Assembly (NCBI RefSeq): GCF_029379315.1
Contig: NZ_JAQYWQ010000037.1
Location: 1 to 52,013 of the forward strand
Direction of reading: 5' to 3'
Length of the DNA stretch: 52,013 nucleotides
DNA from: Nostoc sp. S13
GTDB taxonomy: Bacteria > Cyanobacteriota > Cyanobacteriia > Cyanobacteriales > Nostocaceae
In this document: positions 18,747-28,665 of the stretch, in pieces
How positions within the stretch are numbered: the first letter of the stretch is position 1
Layout of the letters: every line of letters begins with the position of its first letter
Made by a program: the position numbers and the translations under genes
The notes under the pieces: generated by a model
Told to the model about the DNA's origin: nothing
The model's database searches: none
Seen by the model: only the letters and a program-made list of their open reading frames with translations

Positions 18747-18849
18747 ATCGCTACCAAAACTCCATTGCTTTATAACTTGTCGTTAACCACATTAAAGCTT
18801 TTTCTGGTATCAGTCCAATCCAATAATGCCGTGGGAGTTTTGGTAGCGC
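18747..18849. repeat. Inverted repeat downstream of the DUF2854 gene
   Basis: The arms CGCTACCAAAACTCC (near 18749) and GGAGTTTTGGTAGCG (near 18834) are inverted 15-bp repeats separated by about 70 bp. The two short overlapping frames across this region on opposite strands look like chance frames. Confidence 0.5.
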
Positions 18850-19094
18850 ATTGCTCAATGATATCCCAGTCATAATACAGCAGATTTCAAAGAAGGTGAA
18901 GAACACAACGATTCGTTTCAAAGCCAGGTATAAAGCGTGTTTTACTTCTGTAGCGGGGCGTAGCCGATTCACCAATTCTAACTCCTCAATTATGAATTCT
19001 GCTGTATCTCCGGTGTGGTTCGTACACGAGAAAAAATGATGAGCATATATAGAATTTAAAACCTAAGCAAAGTTATACTTTTAGTCAATACTTT

Positions 19095-19656
19095 TTGTTG
19101 CCCAACCCAACAATAGACATACTGGCTGAGTTTGAGTACAGCTACGATCGCACAGAGCTAGAATTACCAAGATACTTTGCTGAACTGAGCTATTTAGAAT
19201 TTTTACAAAATTATTTGCAGCGCAATATCAAGCTTTTCAACCCAATCGCCGAGATATCAATACGGGAATTTTTAATTGCACCTATCCTTGCTGAAATATG
19301 CGCTCAGACAAAGGCTCAACTATATAGTGGGTATCCGATTAATGTTAATGAACAACTTAAAGGTACTTTTAATTATTACTTGCATAAATCTAACTCCCTA
19401 TTGGTGATTGAAGCAAAACAATCAGATATTAAAAGAGGGTTTACACAGCTAGCAGTAGAATTAATCGCTCTTGTCAGTCCCTAGATCATGAAAAAGCTAT
19501 TTTATATGGAGCAGTTACCAATGGAGATGACTGGAAATTTGGTACTCTTCATAGGAAGATAAACGGGTTGCAGAAGATATTAAACTTTACCGTGTTCCTG
19601 AAGGTTTAGAAGATTTGGTACGAGTGCTTGTAGGCATCCTTTCATCTGAGAGTTAG
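19095..19656 (+). pseudogene. Frameshifted hypothetical gene
   Basis: The frame beginning MLPNPTIDILAEFEYSYDRT runs 129 codons and stops after LAVELIALVSP. Shifting the frame at about 19480 continues the protein as SLDHEKAILYGAVTNGDDW, and a second shift near 19555 continues it as EDIKLYRVPEGLEDLVRVLV to a stop at 19656. The rebuilt product is about 187 aa with the pattern LLVIEAKQSD, similar to nuclease-like hypothetical proteins in cyanobacteria. Two frameshifts indicate a decayed gene, unless they are sequencing errors in an A/T-rich stretch. Confidence 0.65.
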
Positions 19657-19835
19657 ACGCGATGCCTACGACGGTAAACTACCCATTGCTTTAGGTTGTG
19701 TAACAGACTTTTAACGAATCGCCGAATTAACACATTTTCTTATTAAAAACAGAATTAAGGAGTCAGAATTCATGCTGAATTCTGACCGAAAAAAGTGATT
19801 CTGAATTCTTCTTTGTTTAACCACTGACTAAAAAG

Positions 19836-20096
19836 CTACTTTTCTAAACGAACTGCATACCACTGCAAATATTGCCCAAGAGCAATATCTAATTCGCAAC
19901 TGGTATCGAGCAAATATTGTGCTTGAGCTTCCACAGTATCAAACTTTTGCAAATCAGGTGATAAATCTTGAATTTGGAGTTGTTGGAGAGCAGTTTTGAG
20001 CTTTTCTAATAACTCTGGTGGTGTCAGAAATTGTTCTGGTTGATTTGTTTCTAGAACAACAAAGTGATCTTGCTGATACATTAATGAGTCTGGCAT
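19836..20096 (-). CDS. CRR7-family protein, NDH-1 complex factor
   Basis: This 86-aa protein (MPDSLMYQQDHFVVLETNQP, then EQFLTPPELLEKL and AQAQYLLDTSCELDIALGQYLQWYAVRLEK) matches my recollection of the chlororespiratory reduction 7 family. In plants CRR7 is needed to assemble chloroplast NDH, and cyanobacterial members are small soluble proteins. The gene stands alone on the minus strand. The evidence is pattern recall, especially the C-terminal QYLQWYAVRLEK. Confidence 0.75.
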   Translation of the reverse strand: MPDSLMYQQDHFVVLETNQPEQFLTPPELLEKLKTALQQLQIQDLSPDLQKFDTVEAQAQYLLDTSCELDIALGQYLQWYAVRLEK

Positions 20097-20584
20097 TTTA
20101 AAGATTTAGTGAATGTAAATAGGTTTGATTTTTTTTGTAAGAACTTCTGATTGTTTGTCTAGCCAAAAAGATGATAATTTGCTCTGCTGTATGTGAAGTA
20201 ATTTTAGGATTTACTTGCTCAAAACATTAATCTTAATTTCTTAACCGAGAGTCAATGCAAAATAAAGCTTTGTAGCTAGTTTAATCTCAATCTTATGTAA
20301 TTATACTAACCCCCCGCAACCCCTTAGCGAATAGACTAAATAAATTTAATACCGGTGATATTAGTATTAGCTATCAGTAAGCGTAGTTTGGCAATTACTT
20401 TGCCCTGTCTCACTAGGTTTCTAAACTAACTACAGAATTAAATAATTAAGGTGTGCATTTGTCATTCTCAAAAAATCGTAATTTAACTTTAACTATTGGG
20501 AAATATAAAAGTAACATTTCCTTTCATAACCATAGGCGAACAAAAAGGTAAAAATTGCCTTCGTGTTCCAATTATAGATTCTCT
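20097..20584. other. Intergenic region, no gene seen
   Basis: This AT-rich stretch of nearly 490 bp separates two divergent genes. It should contain both promoters. I see no open reading frame, RNA gene or repeat that I can support. Confidence 0.5.
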
Positions 20585-21796
20585 ATGCAACTTAGTTATC
20601 TACCGCTTGCTTGGCTCACTAACATTGAGCAGTCTATTGTCAAAAAACAGTTGATTGTGAAGCCACACACCTTTGCCGCAAATCCTGGCATTGATGAAAA
20701 GAGCGATCGCTCCCATGCGATGGAGTTGCACAGCCTTTTTCAAGATAGTCCCCCAAGTGGAAGGCAACTCATGTCAGGCATAAGCCCATCTTCTGATTCT
20801 CCGCCAAAACCACTGATTCTAGTGGCTGATGATGACAAGACCATCCGAATATTGTTGCGTAAAGTTATGCAAGAAGAAAATTATCGAGTCGTCGAGGTCA
20901 ATGATGGTAAACAATGTTTAAATGCTTACGAGGCTCTCAAACCCGATATAGTTTTGCTAGACGCTCTAATGCCTGTGATGGATGGCTTTACCTGCTGTGA
21001 GCAGTTGCGCGAGATTGCCAGGAATAATAGAAGATCAGCTGTTGCAACCTTTGATATTGACTCGCCCCTTAATAATACTCTGATCTCCCAGATGTGGGAG
21101 CGCACTCCCATATTGATGATCACATGCTTGGACGATGAGCAATCCGTAAACCGTGCTTTTGAAGTAGGGGCGACTGATTACGTCACTAAGCCAATTAACT
21201 TCGCTGTATTGCGCCATCGCTTGAGCCGACTGGTACGAGAAGCGCACCTTTACAAACACTTAGAGGCAGTAAACCAATCTTTGCAGCATCTGGCCAATGT
21301 AGATGGCTTAACTGAGTTGGCAAATCGTCGCCGCTTTGACGATTATCTTAAGAATCAGTGGATTGATCTCATACAAAAGGAATCTCCCTTGTCAATGATT
21401 TTGTGTGATATCGACTTTTTTAAATTTTATAACGATAAATATGGCCATCCTGCTGGGGATATCTGTTTACAAAAAGTGGGTGCTCTCTTAAGCCTTAAGG
21501 CACAAAAACATCAAGATTTAGTAGCGCGTTATGGAGGCGAAGAATTTGCTGTGATTATGCCATACACTCCTGCATCTGGCGCAATTCACGTTGCCGCAGC
21601 GATGCAAGCGGGAATCAAAGATTTGCAAATTGTTCATGACGGTTCTGCGGTGAGTCAGTATCTCACCCTCAGTATGGGTATTGCCACTGTTGTCCCCACT
21701 TGGGAATCCTCACCTTCAGATTTGATTTTGCTGGCCGATAAAGCACTCTACCAAGCAAAGGAGGGGGGGCGCGATCGCTTTATCTCAAGTTTCTAA
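20585..21796 (+). CDS. PleD-like response regulator with diguanylate cyclase domain
   Basis: The protein has a low-complexity N-terminal extension, a receiver domain (LVADDDKTIR, phospho-Asp in VLLDALMPVMDG, Lys in YVTKPI) and a GGDEF domain with active-site GGEEF and the upstream metal motif CDIDFFKFYND. It should make cyclic-di-GMP when phosphorylated. The allosteric I-site is KxxD (KHQD) in place of RxxD, so product inhibition may be weak. The receiver has an unusual insertion of about 25 residues (between QLREIARNNRR and TPILMITCL). The start is uncertain: ATG 20585 is used, with a TTG at 20555 and an ATG at 20720 as alternatives. Confidence 0.85.
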   Translation: MQLSYLPLAWLTNIEQSIVKKQLIVKPHTFAANPGIDEKSDRSHAMELHSLFQDSPPSGRQLMSGISPSSDSPPKPLILVADDDKTIRILLRKVMQEENYRVVEVNDGKQCLNAYEALKPDIVLLDALMPVMDGFTCCEQLREIARNNRRSAVATFDIDSPLNNTLISQMWERTPILMITCLDDEQSVNRAFEVGATDYVTKPINFAVLRHRLSRLVREAHLYKHLEAVNQSLQHLANVDGLTELANRRRFDDYLKNQWIDLIQKESPLSMILCDIDFFKFYNDKYGHPAGDICLQKVGALLSLKAQKHQDLVARYGGEEFAVIMPYTPASGAIHVAAAMQAGIKDLQIVHDGSAVSQYLTLSMGIATVVPTWESSPSDLILLADKALYQAKEGGRDRFISSF

Positions 21797-21852
21797 TTGG
21801 CATTTGTCATTTGGCATTTGGCATTTGGCATTTGGCATTTGTCATTTGTGAA
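21797..21852. repeat. Heptamer short tandem repeats
   Basis: Tandem copies of ATTTGGC, with ATTTGTC variants, run for about 55 bp right after the GGDEF gene. Such short tandemly repeated heptamers are characteristic of heterocyst-forming cyanobacteria. Similar arrays of GGGCATT-type units occur at 34417-34460 and 36567-36603. Confidence 0.85.
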
Positions 21853-21876
21853 TGCCCCATGCCCAATACCCAATAG

Positions 21877-23064
21877 CTAAGAAGGATAAACTGGCAGTGT
21901 GAAGTGGAACCATGCTCCGTTATTGGGGGCAGAATCCACCCAAATTTGGCCATAATGTGCCAGAATGATACGTTGGCATAAACAAAGACCAATGCCATAA
22001 CCTTCTGTACCTTCATCCCGTTGTAGGCGGAAGTGGTTTTCAAAGATCCGATCGCGATTCTCTACAGGAATACCAGGCCCAGTGTCGCCAATACTAAACT
22101 GAACTTTTTGGGTAGTGCGGTGCAATCCGGCGACGCTAATCTTACCACCTTTTGGGGTGTATTTGATGGCATTATCCAACAGATTTACTAGCACTTGGCG
22201 GATACGTTCTGGGTCAGCATATACGTATGGTAAGTCATTGGGAATATCCGTTTCTACCTCTTGGGATTTGGCTCTGTAGCGATCGCCCAATTCTTCTATT
22301 ACATCTAAGCAGAGTTTACCTAGCTGGAGTTTTTGTGGTATTATCGGCAACTCCGTATCTTTGCCCTGACCTACCTGCAAAAGGTCGGCAATCATCCGAT
22401 CAATGATTTTAGTTTGATTGCGGGCTTGTTTTAATAAATGTACCGTCATTGATGGTTTAAGCCGATGGAATTGCCCCGTCTCTAAATTGTAGTTAGATTG
22501 GAGAGTTTCTATGGCGATCGCGGCAGCAGTTAGCGGATTACGCAGATCGTGTGCCAGCATCGCAATCACCCGGTCTTTAAAATGTAGCTGCTCTTGGAGG
22601 TTATCTTTTTCCTGCTTTAAGCGAAAAATTTCATCTGAGAGTCGGATGAATTCAGCAGAAACAGCAACTGAACGGATAGTGGATTTGGGTGATGTCACTT
22701 TAGCATTGTCGTCTATACGTTCTTGTAAGTCTTCTTGTAATTTTAAATAGGCATCTATAGCCGCTTGCCAGCGAGGCCACCAGTTTTTCAATTGCGCTAT
22801 AATATTACTCCCAGCTAAAATCTGTCGTGGTTCCGGATGGATTTTGATCAAAGCTGGCGTTGCGATCAATCTAAAGTGTTCTGCTAAGTAAGGTTGTTGT
22901 CCTACATCGATAATTTGAAGTTCAAAACTATACTCAGCCTGCAATTCTTTTAAATAAGCACGTATTCGCTGGACTTGTTGTCGGGACTTGGGTCGTCCAT
23001 CGACAAAAAGTAACAGCTGGAGTGGAGCCTCAGAATAAATAGGCTGATCCTGGGAAACTTGCAT
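21877..23064 (-). CDS. sasA: Circadian-clock output histidine kinase SasA
   Basis: The protein begins with a KaiB-like thioredoxin-fold sensory domain (about residues 14-100: [37 protein letters not shown]), followed by a helical linker and a kinase core with H-box [15 protein letters not shown]-box [11 protein letters not shown], and G-boxes DTGPGIP and GYGIGLCLC. SasA binds KaiC through its KaiB-like domain and passes the clock signal to RpaA. I use the ATG at 23064 (395 aa), because the KaiB-like domain follows directly; the ATG at 23091 is possible. No kai genes are nearby. Confidence 0.92.
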   Translation of the reverse strand: MQVSQDQPIYSEAPLQLLLFVDGRPKSRQQVQRIRAYLKELQAEYSFELQIIDVGQQPYLAEHFRLIATPALIKIHPEPRQILAGSNIIAQLKNWWPRWQAAIDAYLKLQEDLQERIDDNAKVTSPKSTIRSVAVSAEFIRLSDEIFRLKQEKDNLQEQLHFKDRVIAMLAHDLRNPLTAAAIAIETLQSNYNLETGQFHRLKPSMTVHLLKQARNQTKIIDRMIADLLQVGQGKDTELPIIPQKLQLGKLCLDVIEELGDRYRAKSQEVETDIPNDLPYVYADPERIRQVLVNLLDNAIKYTPKGGKISVAGLHRTTQKVQFSIGDTGPGIPVENRDRIFENHFRLQRDEGTEGYGIGLCLCQRIILAHYGQIWVDSAPNNGAWFHFTLPVYPS

Positions 23065-24143
23065 GTAATCGTGTTTCAGCACTCGTAACAACCCGGTGAC
23101 GCTTTACAGAAAGTAAAATGGACTGGCGGTTGTCGATGGTCGTTGTTTTTTCTTGAATTTAGTATCTATTTTAGATTTTCATACTTCTCTGAGTTCGGCC
23201 TTTTTGACATCAGATATATCTTTTTCAGCCTTTTGCCCCTTTTTGGCTAACTTCATCTCCAAGAAACACCCTTGCCCTTGAATATAAGTTTTAATTGCCC
23301 TGAATCAAAATTTTCGTCAGAGCCAGCAGGTGAAAGGTTTAATACTATGTCAAATCGGCTAGTGCAGCAGCATGTCAATTCGGGTAATCGCTTTTAACAA
23401 GCGATGCCTACGGCGGGCAAAGCCTACGCTCAACCAAACGCAAATGCTAATTGTATCTAATCTATCAGGAAGCTGTTAACTGTTCAGACCAAGTTTGTAG
23501 AGGATTTTCTCAACCGCCAGTGCATCCGATGAAGTGTCTTTCTTGCCCCTACCCAATCATTAGTAGGATTGGGAAACAGCCATAGCTAACAGATACTAAG
23601 GAAACTGCTGCGACACTTGATTGCTTTGCCTATGACCCCAGTCGTCAAGAATAACGAACTTACGCTAAATTCCTGGAATTGTTTAACACTGGCATTTTCC
23701 AGCTTATTGCCTTACTCAGCTTACCATCATCAGATGAATAATTTCCAGAATCGATTTTAAGCCAGCGTTAGCGACCTTTATTTATTGCCCTCCTTGGGTG
23801 AGGCTAAGGGGGGCTTTAGTCCTAGTCTATCACCAAAATCACACAACTTATATCTAGCAAGCATTCCAGATTTATTTGTGTTTTTTTTCCGAAAATGTTA
23901 GTTTGCCATAATTTTAGGGAATTCTATAACTAAGCATGGGAATAAAACCTAATGGCTGTAAAACAAAGACAACACGGTAGCTTTTTGCTACCGTTTACTA
24001 ATTTTTTGAGATATCATCATCTTCACCAATAAAAAGAGGAGCAGGGGGACTGGAAAAGAGCAATGCCCAATCCCCTATTCCCAATCGCATTTAATGAACA
24101 GTCTGCGCTAGGGTAAGAATTGAAACTCAATTTTTGATTTCCT
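23065..24143. other. About 1-kb intergenic region with repeats
   Basis: No gene is supported here. At 23395-23440 there is a dispersed motif (GCGATGCCTACGGCGGGC then AAGCCTACGC), and at 23974-23994 a hairpin ACGGTAGC/GCTACCGT followed by a T-rich run, which would terminate a rightward transcript. An unannotated small RNA ending there is possible but unsupported. Confidence 0.45.
23974..24006 (+). terminator. Terminator-like hairpin
   Basis: The 8-bp stem ACGGTAGC/GCTACCGT has a five-T loop and is followed by TTACTAATTTTTTG. No coding sequence ends upstream on this strand, so it may close a small RNA or be a relic. Confidence 0.5.
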
Positions 24144-25538
24144 GTGCTTCCCTGTAAACGTCCAGCTGTATTTCTAATTTGGGCTGTTCTACTGACTTCG
24201 TTAACAGCCTGTGCTAACACTCCAGTCGCCAAAAACCTTGAGCAATCTTTGGCGGCAGATCCTCAGCTGCAAAACAATCCAGCTGTCTTTGGAGAATCTC
24301 AGGGTAAGCCACCGCAAGCACAGCAAAACGAATCAACAATTCACTTACCAGCTGATTTTCCCAAAGATATCCCACTATATTCCAACGCCAAACTACAGGA
24401 AGTTACACCTGGTAGCGGCTCAGAAAACAGAGTCTCAACACGTTGGTTGAGTTCTGATCCCAGCAACTTTATTGCTAGCTTTTATCGCAGCCAGTTTCAA
24501 ACAAATAACTGGCAGATTTTGCAACAGCCAACAGATGATGCGGGAGGCGCCTTTGAGGCACGTCGTCACGATTTGCTGTTGAAGGTTTCCATTCAGCCTA
24601 AATCAGTTACTAACGCTACACCCAATCAACCCCAAACAGCCACTGAATTACTGATTGAGTATGTACCGAATAGTATCGCAATAGCACAACCTACCCTAAC
24701 TAGAAATCCTAACGAAACTACTAACGCCGCTCCTCAACCAGGCAATTCCCAGTTCATTGGCCCGGTATCACCTGGAAACTTGACAGTACAGCCACCAAGC
24801 ACCGCTAATAACCAAACAACTCCTACAGCCACAGCCGAATCTCAGGCATTTAATGATCTAAATAAGGCACCGCAAGAATGGCGGCAACATATCCAAGACT
24901 TGGCTGCATTAGGTGTTTTGTCTCTGGAACAAAAGGCAACTAAGAGCAACTCTACTACCACAACTAACGAGTTTGAACCCAGTAAAATTGTTACACATCG
25001 GGAATATGCCCGTTGGCTAATTGCTGCTAATAATGCTATGTATGCCAGCAATCCCGCTAAACAAATTCGCTTGGCATCAGAAAGTACTCAACCAATTTTT
25101 AGTGATGTGTCGGCAAAAGACCCTGATTTTCCAGCAATTCAGGGATTAGCCGAAGCTGGGTTAATTCCCAGTCCTTTGTCTGGAGATTCTACAGCAGTTT
25201 TGTTTCGTCCTGATGCACCCCTAACGCGGGAACAGTTGCTGCTGTGGAAATTACCCCTAGATACTCGCCAAGCTTTACCCTCTGCTAACTTAGATGCTGT
25301 CAAACAAACCTGGGGTTTCCAAGATGCAGCGCGAATTGACCCCAAGGCTTTAAGAGCAGTGTTGGCTGATTACCAGAATAGCGAACAATCGAATATTCGG
25401 CGGGTGTTTGGTTATACGACTCTATTTCAACCTAAAAAACCAGTAACTCGTGCTGAGGCTGCTACAGTTTTGTGGTATTTCGGCACTCAGGGTGAGGGTG
25501 TATCGGCTGCTGAGGCTTTGAAATTAAAGCGAAGTTAA
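24144..25538 (+). CDS. SLH-domain lipoprotein
   Basis: This 464-aa protein starts at GTG and has a lipoprotein signal peptide with lipobox LTAC (Cys23). Residues about 60-180 form a folded domain beginning LPADFPKDIPLYSNAKLQEV, residues 180-235 are a Pro/Thr/Asn-rich linker, and the C-terminal half has SLH-like segments (FSDVSAKDPDFPAIQGLAEA, LTREQLLLWKLPLDTR, PVTRAEAATVLWYFG). It is probably anchored to a membrane by lipid and contacts peptidoglycan through SLH. The specific function is unknown. Confidence 0.82.
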   Translation: MLPCKRPAVFLIWAVLLTSLTACANTPVAKNLEQSLAADPQLQNNPAVFGESQGKPPQAQQNESTIHLPADFPKDIPLYSNAKLQEVTPGSGSENRVSTRWLSSDPSNFIASFYRSQFQTNNWQILQQPTDDAGGAFEARRHDLLLKVSIQPKSVTNATPNQPQTATELLIEYVPNSIAIAQPTLTRNPNETTNAAPQPGNSQFIGPVSPGNLTVQPPSTANNQTTPTATAESQAFNDLNKAPQEWRQHIQDLAALGVLSLEQKATKSNSTTTTNEFEPSKIVTHREYARWLIAANNAMYASNPAKQIRLASESTQPIFSDVSAKDPDFPAIQGLAEAGLIPSPLSGDSTAVLFRPDAPLTREQLLLWKLPLDTRQALPSANLDAVKQTWGFQDAARIDPKALRAVLADYQNSEQSNIRRVFGYTTLFQPKKPVTRAEAATVLWYFGTQGEGVSAAEALKLKRS

Positions 25539-25809
25539 ATCGCGGTTAGTCCATCATCAGCATAAAATTTGACAAATAGCACACCTGAGTATGTAAATTT
25601 TGCTATTTATTTGTAATATACCGATTTTTTATCAAGAAAATGTAAATCTAAGTATTTACAGGGTTTTTATCTGGGTTTGATGGATTTTCGATGCATAGTT
25701 AAGTAAAATAACGTAAATTAACTCAATAGACGTACTTAGTTTTGAAGTAACTAACTATCGGGCTTTCAGTACTTTTAAACAGACTAAAAAATACTACAGG
25801 TAAAGGAAT
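25539..25809. other. Intergenic region, promoter of the esterase gene
   Basis: This AT-rich stretch of 271 bp holds no gene. The sequence TAAAGGAAT just before the next ATG supplies its ribosome binding site. Confidence 0.4.
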
Positions 25810-26850
25810 ATGAAAAAACAAGCGATCGCAGCAGGATTTGTTCTATTTTCTTTCATGTTGCCGACCAAAGCCTCGGCTGCGAGTTTTGATCAGCTTTATG
25901 TATTTGGTGATAGTCTTTCCGATACAGGCAATATATATAATGCTACCGGGAAAATATACCCTCAAAGCCCACCTTACTTTGAAGGACGTTTTTCTGATGG
26001 GCCGCTCTGGGTAGATTATCTTGGAGATCAGCTAGGCTTAAAGCCCACTTTATTGACTACTTTATTGACTACTATTCCTTCCACACCTCCTACCCAAGGG
26101 ATAAACTTCGCTTTCGGTGGTGCTAACTCTGGTTTAGATAACGCTGTCCTTCCCAATATCGGATTACCGGGAGTACTCAAACAAGTCCTTGGTTTTGCTG
26201 GAGCTCTGAAAGCAAGTAATCAAACTGCTGATCCAGATGCACTTTATACATTGTGGGGAGGTGCGAATGATTTGTTTTTTGTCAACCCTGAAGACTCAAC
26301 CACGCCAATCAGTAATATATCCTTAGCGTTGAATACTCTGGTAGGAGTCGGCGCGAAAAATATTTTGGTGTTTAACTTGCCCGATTTGGGACAGCTACCA
26401 GCAGCGAAAATCAACGATCGCAATCCTACAACCCTTAGCAAATCAACTAGTGAGTTTAACTTGGGTTTAGCAAAAACTGTGAGCGCTTTAAGCCAAAACC
26501 CGAATCTCAACATCTTCTCGGTTGATACTTATTCTTTATTTAATCAGGCAAGTGCATTAGGTTTTACGAATGTAACCGAGTCTTGTCTATCTAGGCTAGA
26601 TATATGTAACCCAGGTAACAACAAGTTTCTCGTCTGGGATGGTTTCCACCCAACAACTGCTGCTCATCAGGTGATAGCAGATGCTGCACTGGCGGCGATT
26701 GATGCTAAGTCTGTCCCTGAACCTGCGATTAACTTGGGGATTTTAGCCCTTGGTGCTTTTGGTGCGGTAGGAGTGCTAAAGCGTCAACAAAAAAGGTCAG
26801 CAAGTCTGGTTGTTGATGCAATATTCTCTCATACAACAGTTGAAAATTAA
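25810..26850 (+). CDS. GDSL/SGNH esterase with PEP-CTERM tail
   Basis: This 346-aa protein has a signal peptide ending KASAA, the SGNH block I motif VFGDSLSDTGN with catalytic Ser35, block III GGANDL and block V WDGFHPTTAAHQ with the catalytic Asp and His. It ends with a PEP-CTERM sorting signal: VPEP, a hydrophobic helix and a basic run (KRQQKR). It should be an exported lipase or esterase processed by an exosortase-type system. The C-terminal tail past the basic run is about 17 residues longer than usual. It overlaps no neighbour; the next gene starts 14 bp downstream. Confidence 0.9.
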   Translation: MKKQAIAAGFVLFSFMLPTKASAASFDQLYVFGDSLSDTGNIYNATGKIYPQSPPYFEGRFSDGPLWVDYLGDQLGLKPTLLTTLLTTIPSTPPTQGINFAFGGANSGLDNAVLPNIGLPGVLKQVLGFAGALKASNQTADPDALYTLWGGANDLFFVNPEDSTTPISNISLALNTLVGVGAKNILVFNLPDLGQLPAAKINDRNPTTLSKSTSEFNLGLAKTVSALSQNPNLNIFSVDTYSLFNQASALGFTNVTESCLSRLDICNPGNNKFLVWDGFHPTTAAHQVIADAALAAIDAKSVPEPAINLGILALGAFGAVGVLKRQQKRSASLVVDAIFSHTTVEN

Positions 26851-26863
26851 ACTAATTGTATTG

Positions 26864-27907
26864 ATGTCGGATTACGATCGCTTATTTCAAATTATTGAAG
26901 AATTAGTCATGCACCATTCTCCTAGTGGTGCAGAAACTGAGATTAACCAGTTGTTGATGCAACGATTTGCGGCGCTGGGTGTAGAAGTTTGGTGCGATCG
27001 CGCCGATAATATTATTGCGAAAATTCCAGGGAAAAGTCCAGACCGAGCGATTGCGATCACGGCACACAAAGACGAAATTGGCGCAATTGTCAAGAGTCTT
27101 GGTGATCAAGGTCGTGTCAAAGTCAGCAAACTCGGCGGTTCTTTCCCGTGGGTTTACGGGGAAGGCGTTGTCGATTTATTGGGAGACAACGAAACTATCA
27201 GTGGAATTCTCAGCTTTGGTTCCCGCCACGTTTCCCACGAATCGCCCCAAAAAGTTCAGCAGGAAGATACTACTGTGAAGTGGGAAAATGCCTGGATTGA
27301 AACGAAGCTGACATCTGCTGAATTAGAAACAGCTGGTATTCGACCTGGAACTAGAATGGTAATCGGTAAGCATCGCAAGCATCCAATTAGGTTAAAGGAT
27401 CATATTGCCAGTTACACCTTAGATAACAAAGCTTCTGTTGCGATTCTGTTAGCTTTGGCTGAAAACCTCAAACAGCCAGTTGTTGATGTTTATCTGGTGG
27501 CATCAGCAAAAGAAGAAGTGGGAGCAATTGGGGCGCTATTTTTCACCCAAAATCAGCGTTTGGATGCCTTGATTGCTTTAGAAATTTGTCCATTATCTGA
27601 GGAATATCCTGTTAAAGATGGGGAAAGTCCTGTACTTTTATCTCAAGATGCTTATGGGATATATGATGAAGGGCTAAATGGCCAACTGCGCCATAGTGCC
27701 AAGCAGTTGGATATGCCAGTGCAGTTAACAACTCTGAGTGGATTTGGTAGTGATGCTTCAATTGCGATGAAATTTGGGCATGTTGGGCGTGCTGCTTGTT
27801 TGGCGTTTCCTACCCAAAATACACATGGATATGAAATTGCTCATTTAGGAGCGATCGCTAACTGTATTGATTTGTTAAAAGCTTTCTGCGAAACTGAGTT
27901 TGAGTGA
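26864..27907 (+). CDS. M42-family aminopeptidase
   Basis: This metallopeptidase of 347 aa starts at ATG 26864 (MSDYDRLFQIIEELVMHHSP); longer in-frame starts overlap the upstream gene and are unlikely. Metal-binding and catalytic motifs of the M42 family are visible: TAHKDEIGAI, YTLDNKASV, AKEEVGAIGALF and CLAFPTQNTHGYEIAHL. The family removes N-terminal residues from peptides using two metal ions, typically as a dodecamer in the cytoplasm. The last 50 bp of the gene are duplicated at 28287-28340. Confidence 0.9.
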   Translation: MSDYDRLFQIIEELVMHHSPSGAETEINQLLMQRFAALGVEVWCDRADNIIAKIPGKSPDRAIAITAHKDEIGAIVKSLGDQGRVKVSKLGGSFPWVYGEGVVDLLGDNETISGILSFGSRHVSHESPQKVQQEDTTVKWENAWIETKLTSAELETAGIRPGTRMVIGKHRKHPIRLKDHIASYTLDNKASVAILLALAENLKQPVVDVYLVASAKEEVGAIGALFFTQNQRLDALIALEICPLSEEYPVKDGESPVLLSQDAYGIYDEGLNGQLRHSAKQLDMPVQLTTLSGFGSDASIAMKFGHVGRAACLAFPTQNTHGYEIAHLGAIANCIDLLKAFCETEFE

Positions 27908-27970
27908 TAGTTCGAGGCTTTGATTTGAAAGAGCGATCGCATATCAAGCACTAAAATAACATCACCAAAT

Positions 27971-28180
27971 TCATAGTTTGTCATATTCTGCATCATCAGG
28001 GTTATCCCAGATTTTAAGCAGAACTGTTTCAGAAATTTTTGCTGCTGCAAAGGTAAGGCTATGGTCTGTATTTTGCTGAACCAGAGAATCAATCAAATCT
28101 TCAACTAGCAAAACTTGTTCGGGAGGTAGCTTTTGAATTTTTTCAAGTAGCCTTTGCTCTGAAATACTATCAGCCTGCAT
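27971..28180 (-). CDS. Antitoxin-like small protein, no toxin partner seen
   Basis: This 69-aa protein begins with a helical segment (LLEKIQKLPPEQVLLVEDLIDSL) and ends IWDNPDDAEYDKL. Both features recall small antitoxin-type proteins (DUF2281-like) that are common in cyanobacteria. The usual neighbouring PIN-type toxin gene is absent: immediately downstream is the convergent peptidase gene. The gene lies between the two copies of the duplicated M42 3' end and may have arrived or been displaced with that rearrangement. Confidence 0.6.
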   Translation of the reverse strand: MQADSISEQRLLEKIQKLPPEQVLLVEDLIDSLVQQNTDHSLTFAAAKISETVLLKIWDNPDDAEYDKL

Positions 28181-28286
28181 TATTTAGATTCTCCTTGTTG
28201 GTTAGCAATGGTTTATAACTATCTTGCCTTTAATTAGTTGTATTATGCGTTCATTATAGTTTTCAGTTCTCTCTCTATCCACGAAG

Positions 28287-28370
28287 GCGATCGCTAACTG
28301 TATTGATTTGTTAAAAGCTTTCTGCGAAACTGAGTTGGAGTGATATGGCGAGGCTTTGACTTAAATGAAA
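28287..28370 (+). repeat. Partial duplicate of the M42 gene 3' end
   Basis: Bases 28287-28370 match 27851-27932 (the end of the aminopeptidase gene and its downstream sequence) at about nine bases in ten, including the coding end LLKAFCETE-E-stop. The duplicate has no start and is non-functional. About 355 bp containing the antitoxin-like gene separate the copies. Confidence 0.85.
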
Positions 28371-28470
28371 TGATGTTGATTACTTACTTTCGGTAGTGAA
28401 TCAACTTTTTGTGACAAAATAAAGGCGTTGTCCTATACAACACTTTTGAAAACGTAAAGAAAGGTTGTTC

Positions 28471-28665
28471 TTAGCTTTGACTTTGCCGTCTAAGTAACTC
28501 ACCAATCAAAACTTGGCAGCGCTTGCTAGACTCGTAAGCTTGTCGCATCAAGGTTCTGTTTTGTTCTCGGTCTGTATCAAAGACTTGAACGGCTTGGCGA
28601 CTGTAGTCTGCTGCTTGCTTCCCAAGCTCTTTAATACGAGCTTTTAACTCAACGTTTGTCTTCAT
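28471..28665 (-). CDS. 64-aa helical hypothetical protein
   Basis: This basic helical protein (MKTNVELKARIKELGKQAAD, then YSRQAVQVFDTDREQNRTLM) has no signal or membrane segment. Its start codon overlaps the stop of a 31-codon frame upstream in a TAATG arrangement, which suggests translational coupling. The function is unknown. It is the last host gene before the integrated element. Confidence 0.6.
   Translation of the reverse strand: MKTNVELKARIKELGKQAADYSRQAVQVFDTDREQNRTLMRQAYESSKRCQVLIGELLRRQSQS

Noticed and set aside
18751..19039. Two overlapping short frames after the DUF2854 gene
   Set aside because: They lie on opposite strands over an inverted repeat, without ribosome binding sites or recognisable motifs.
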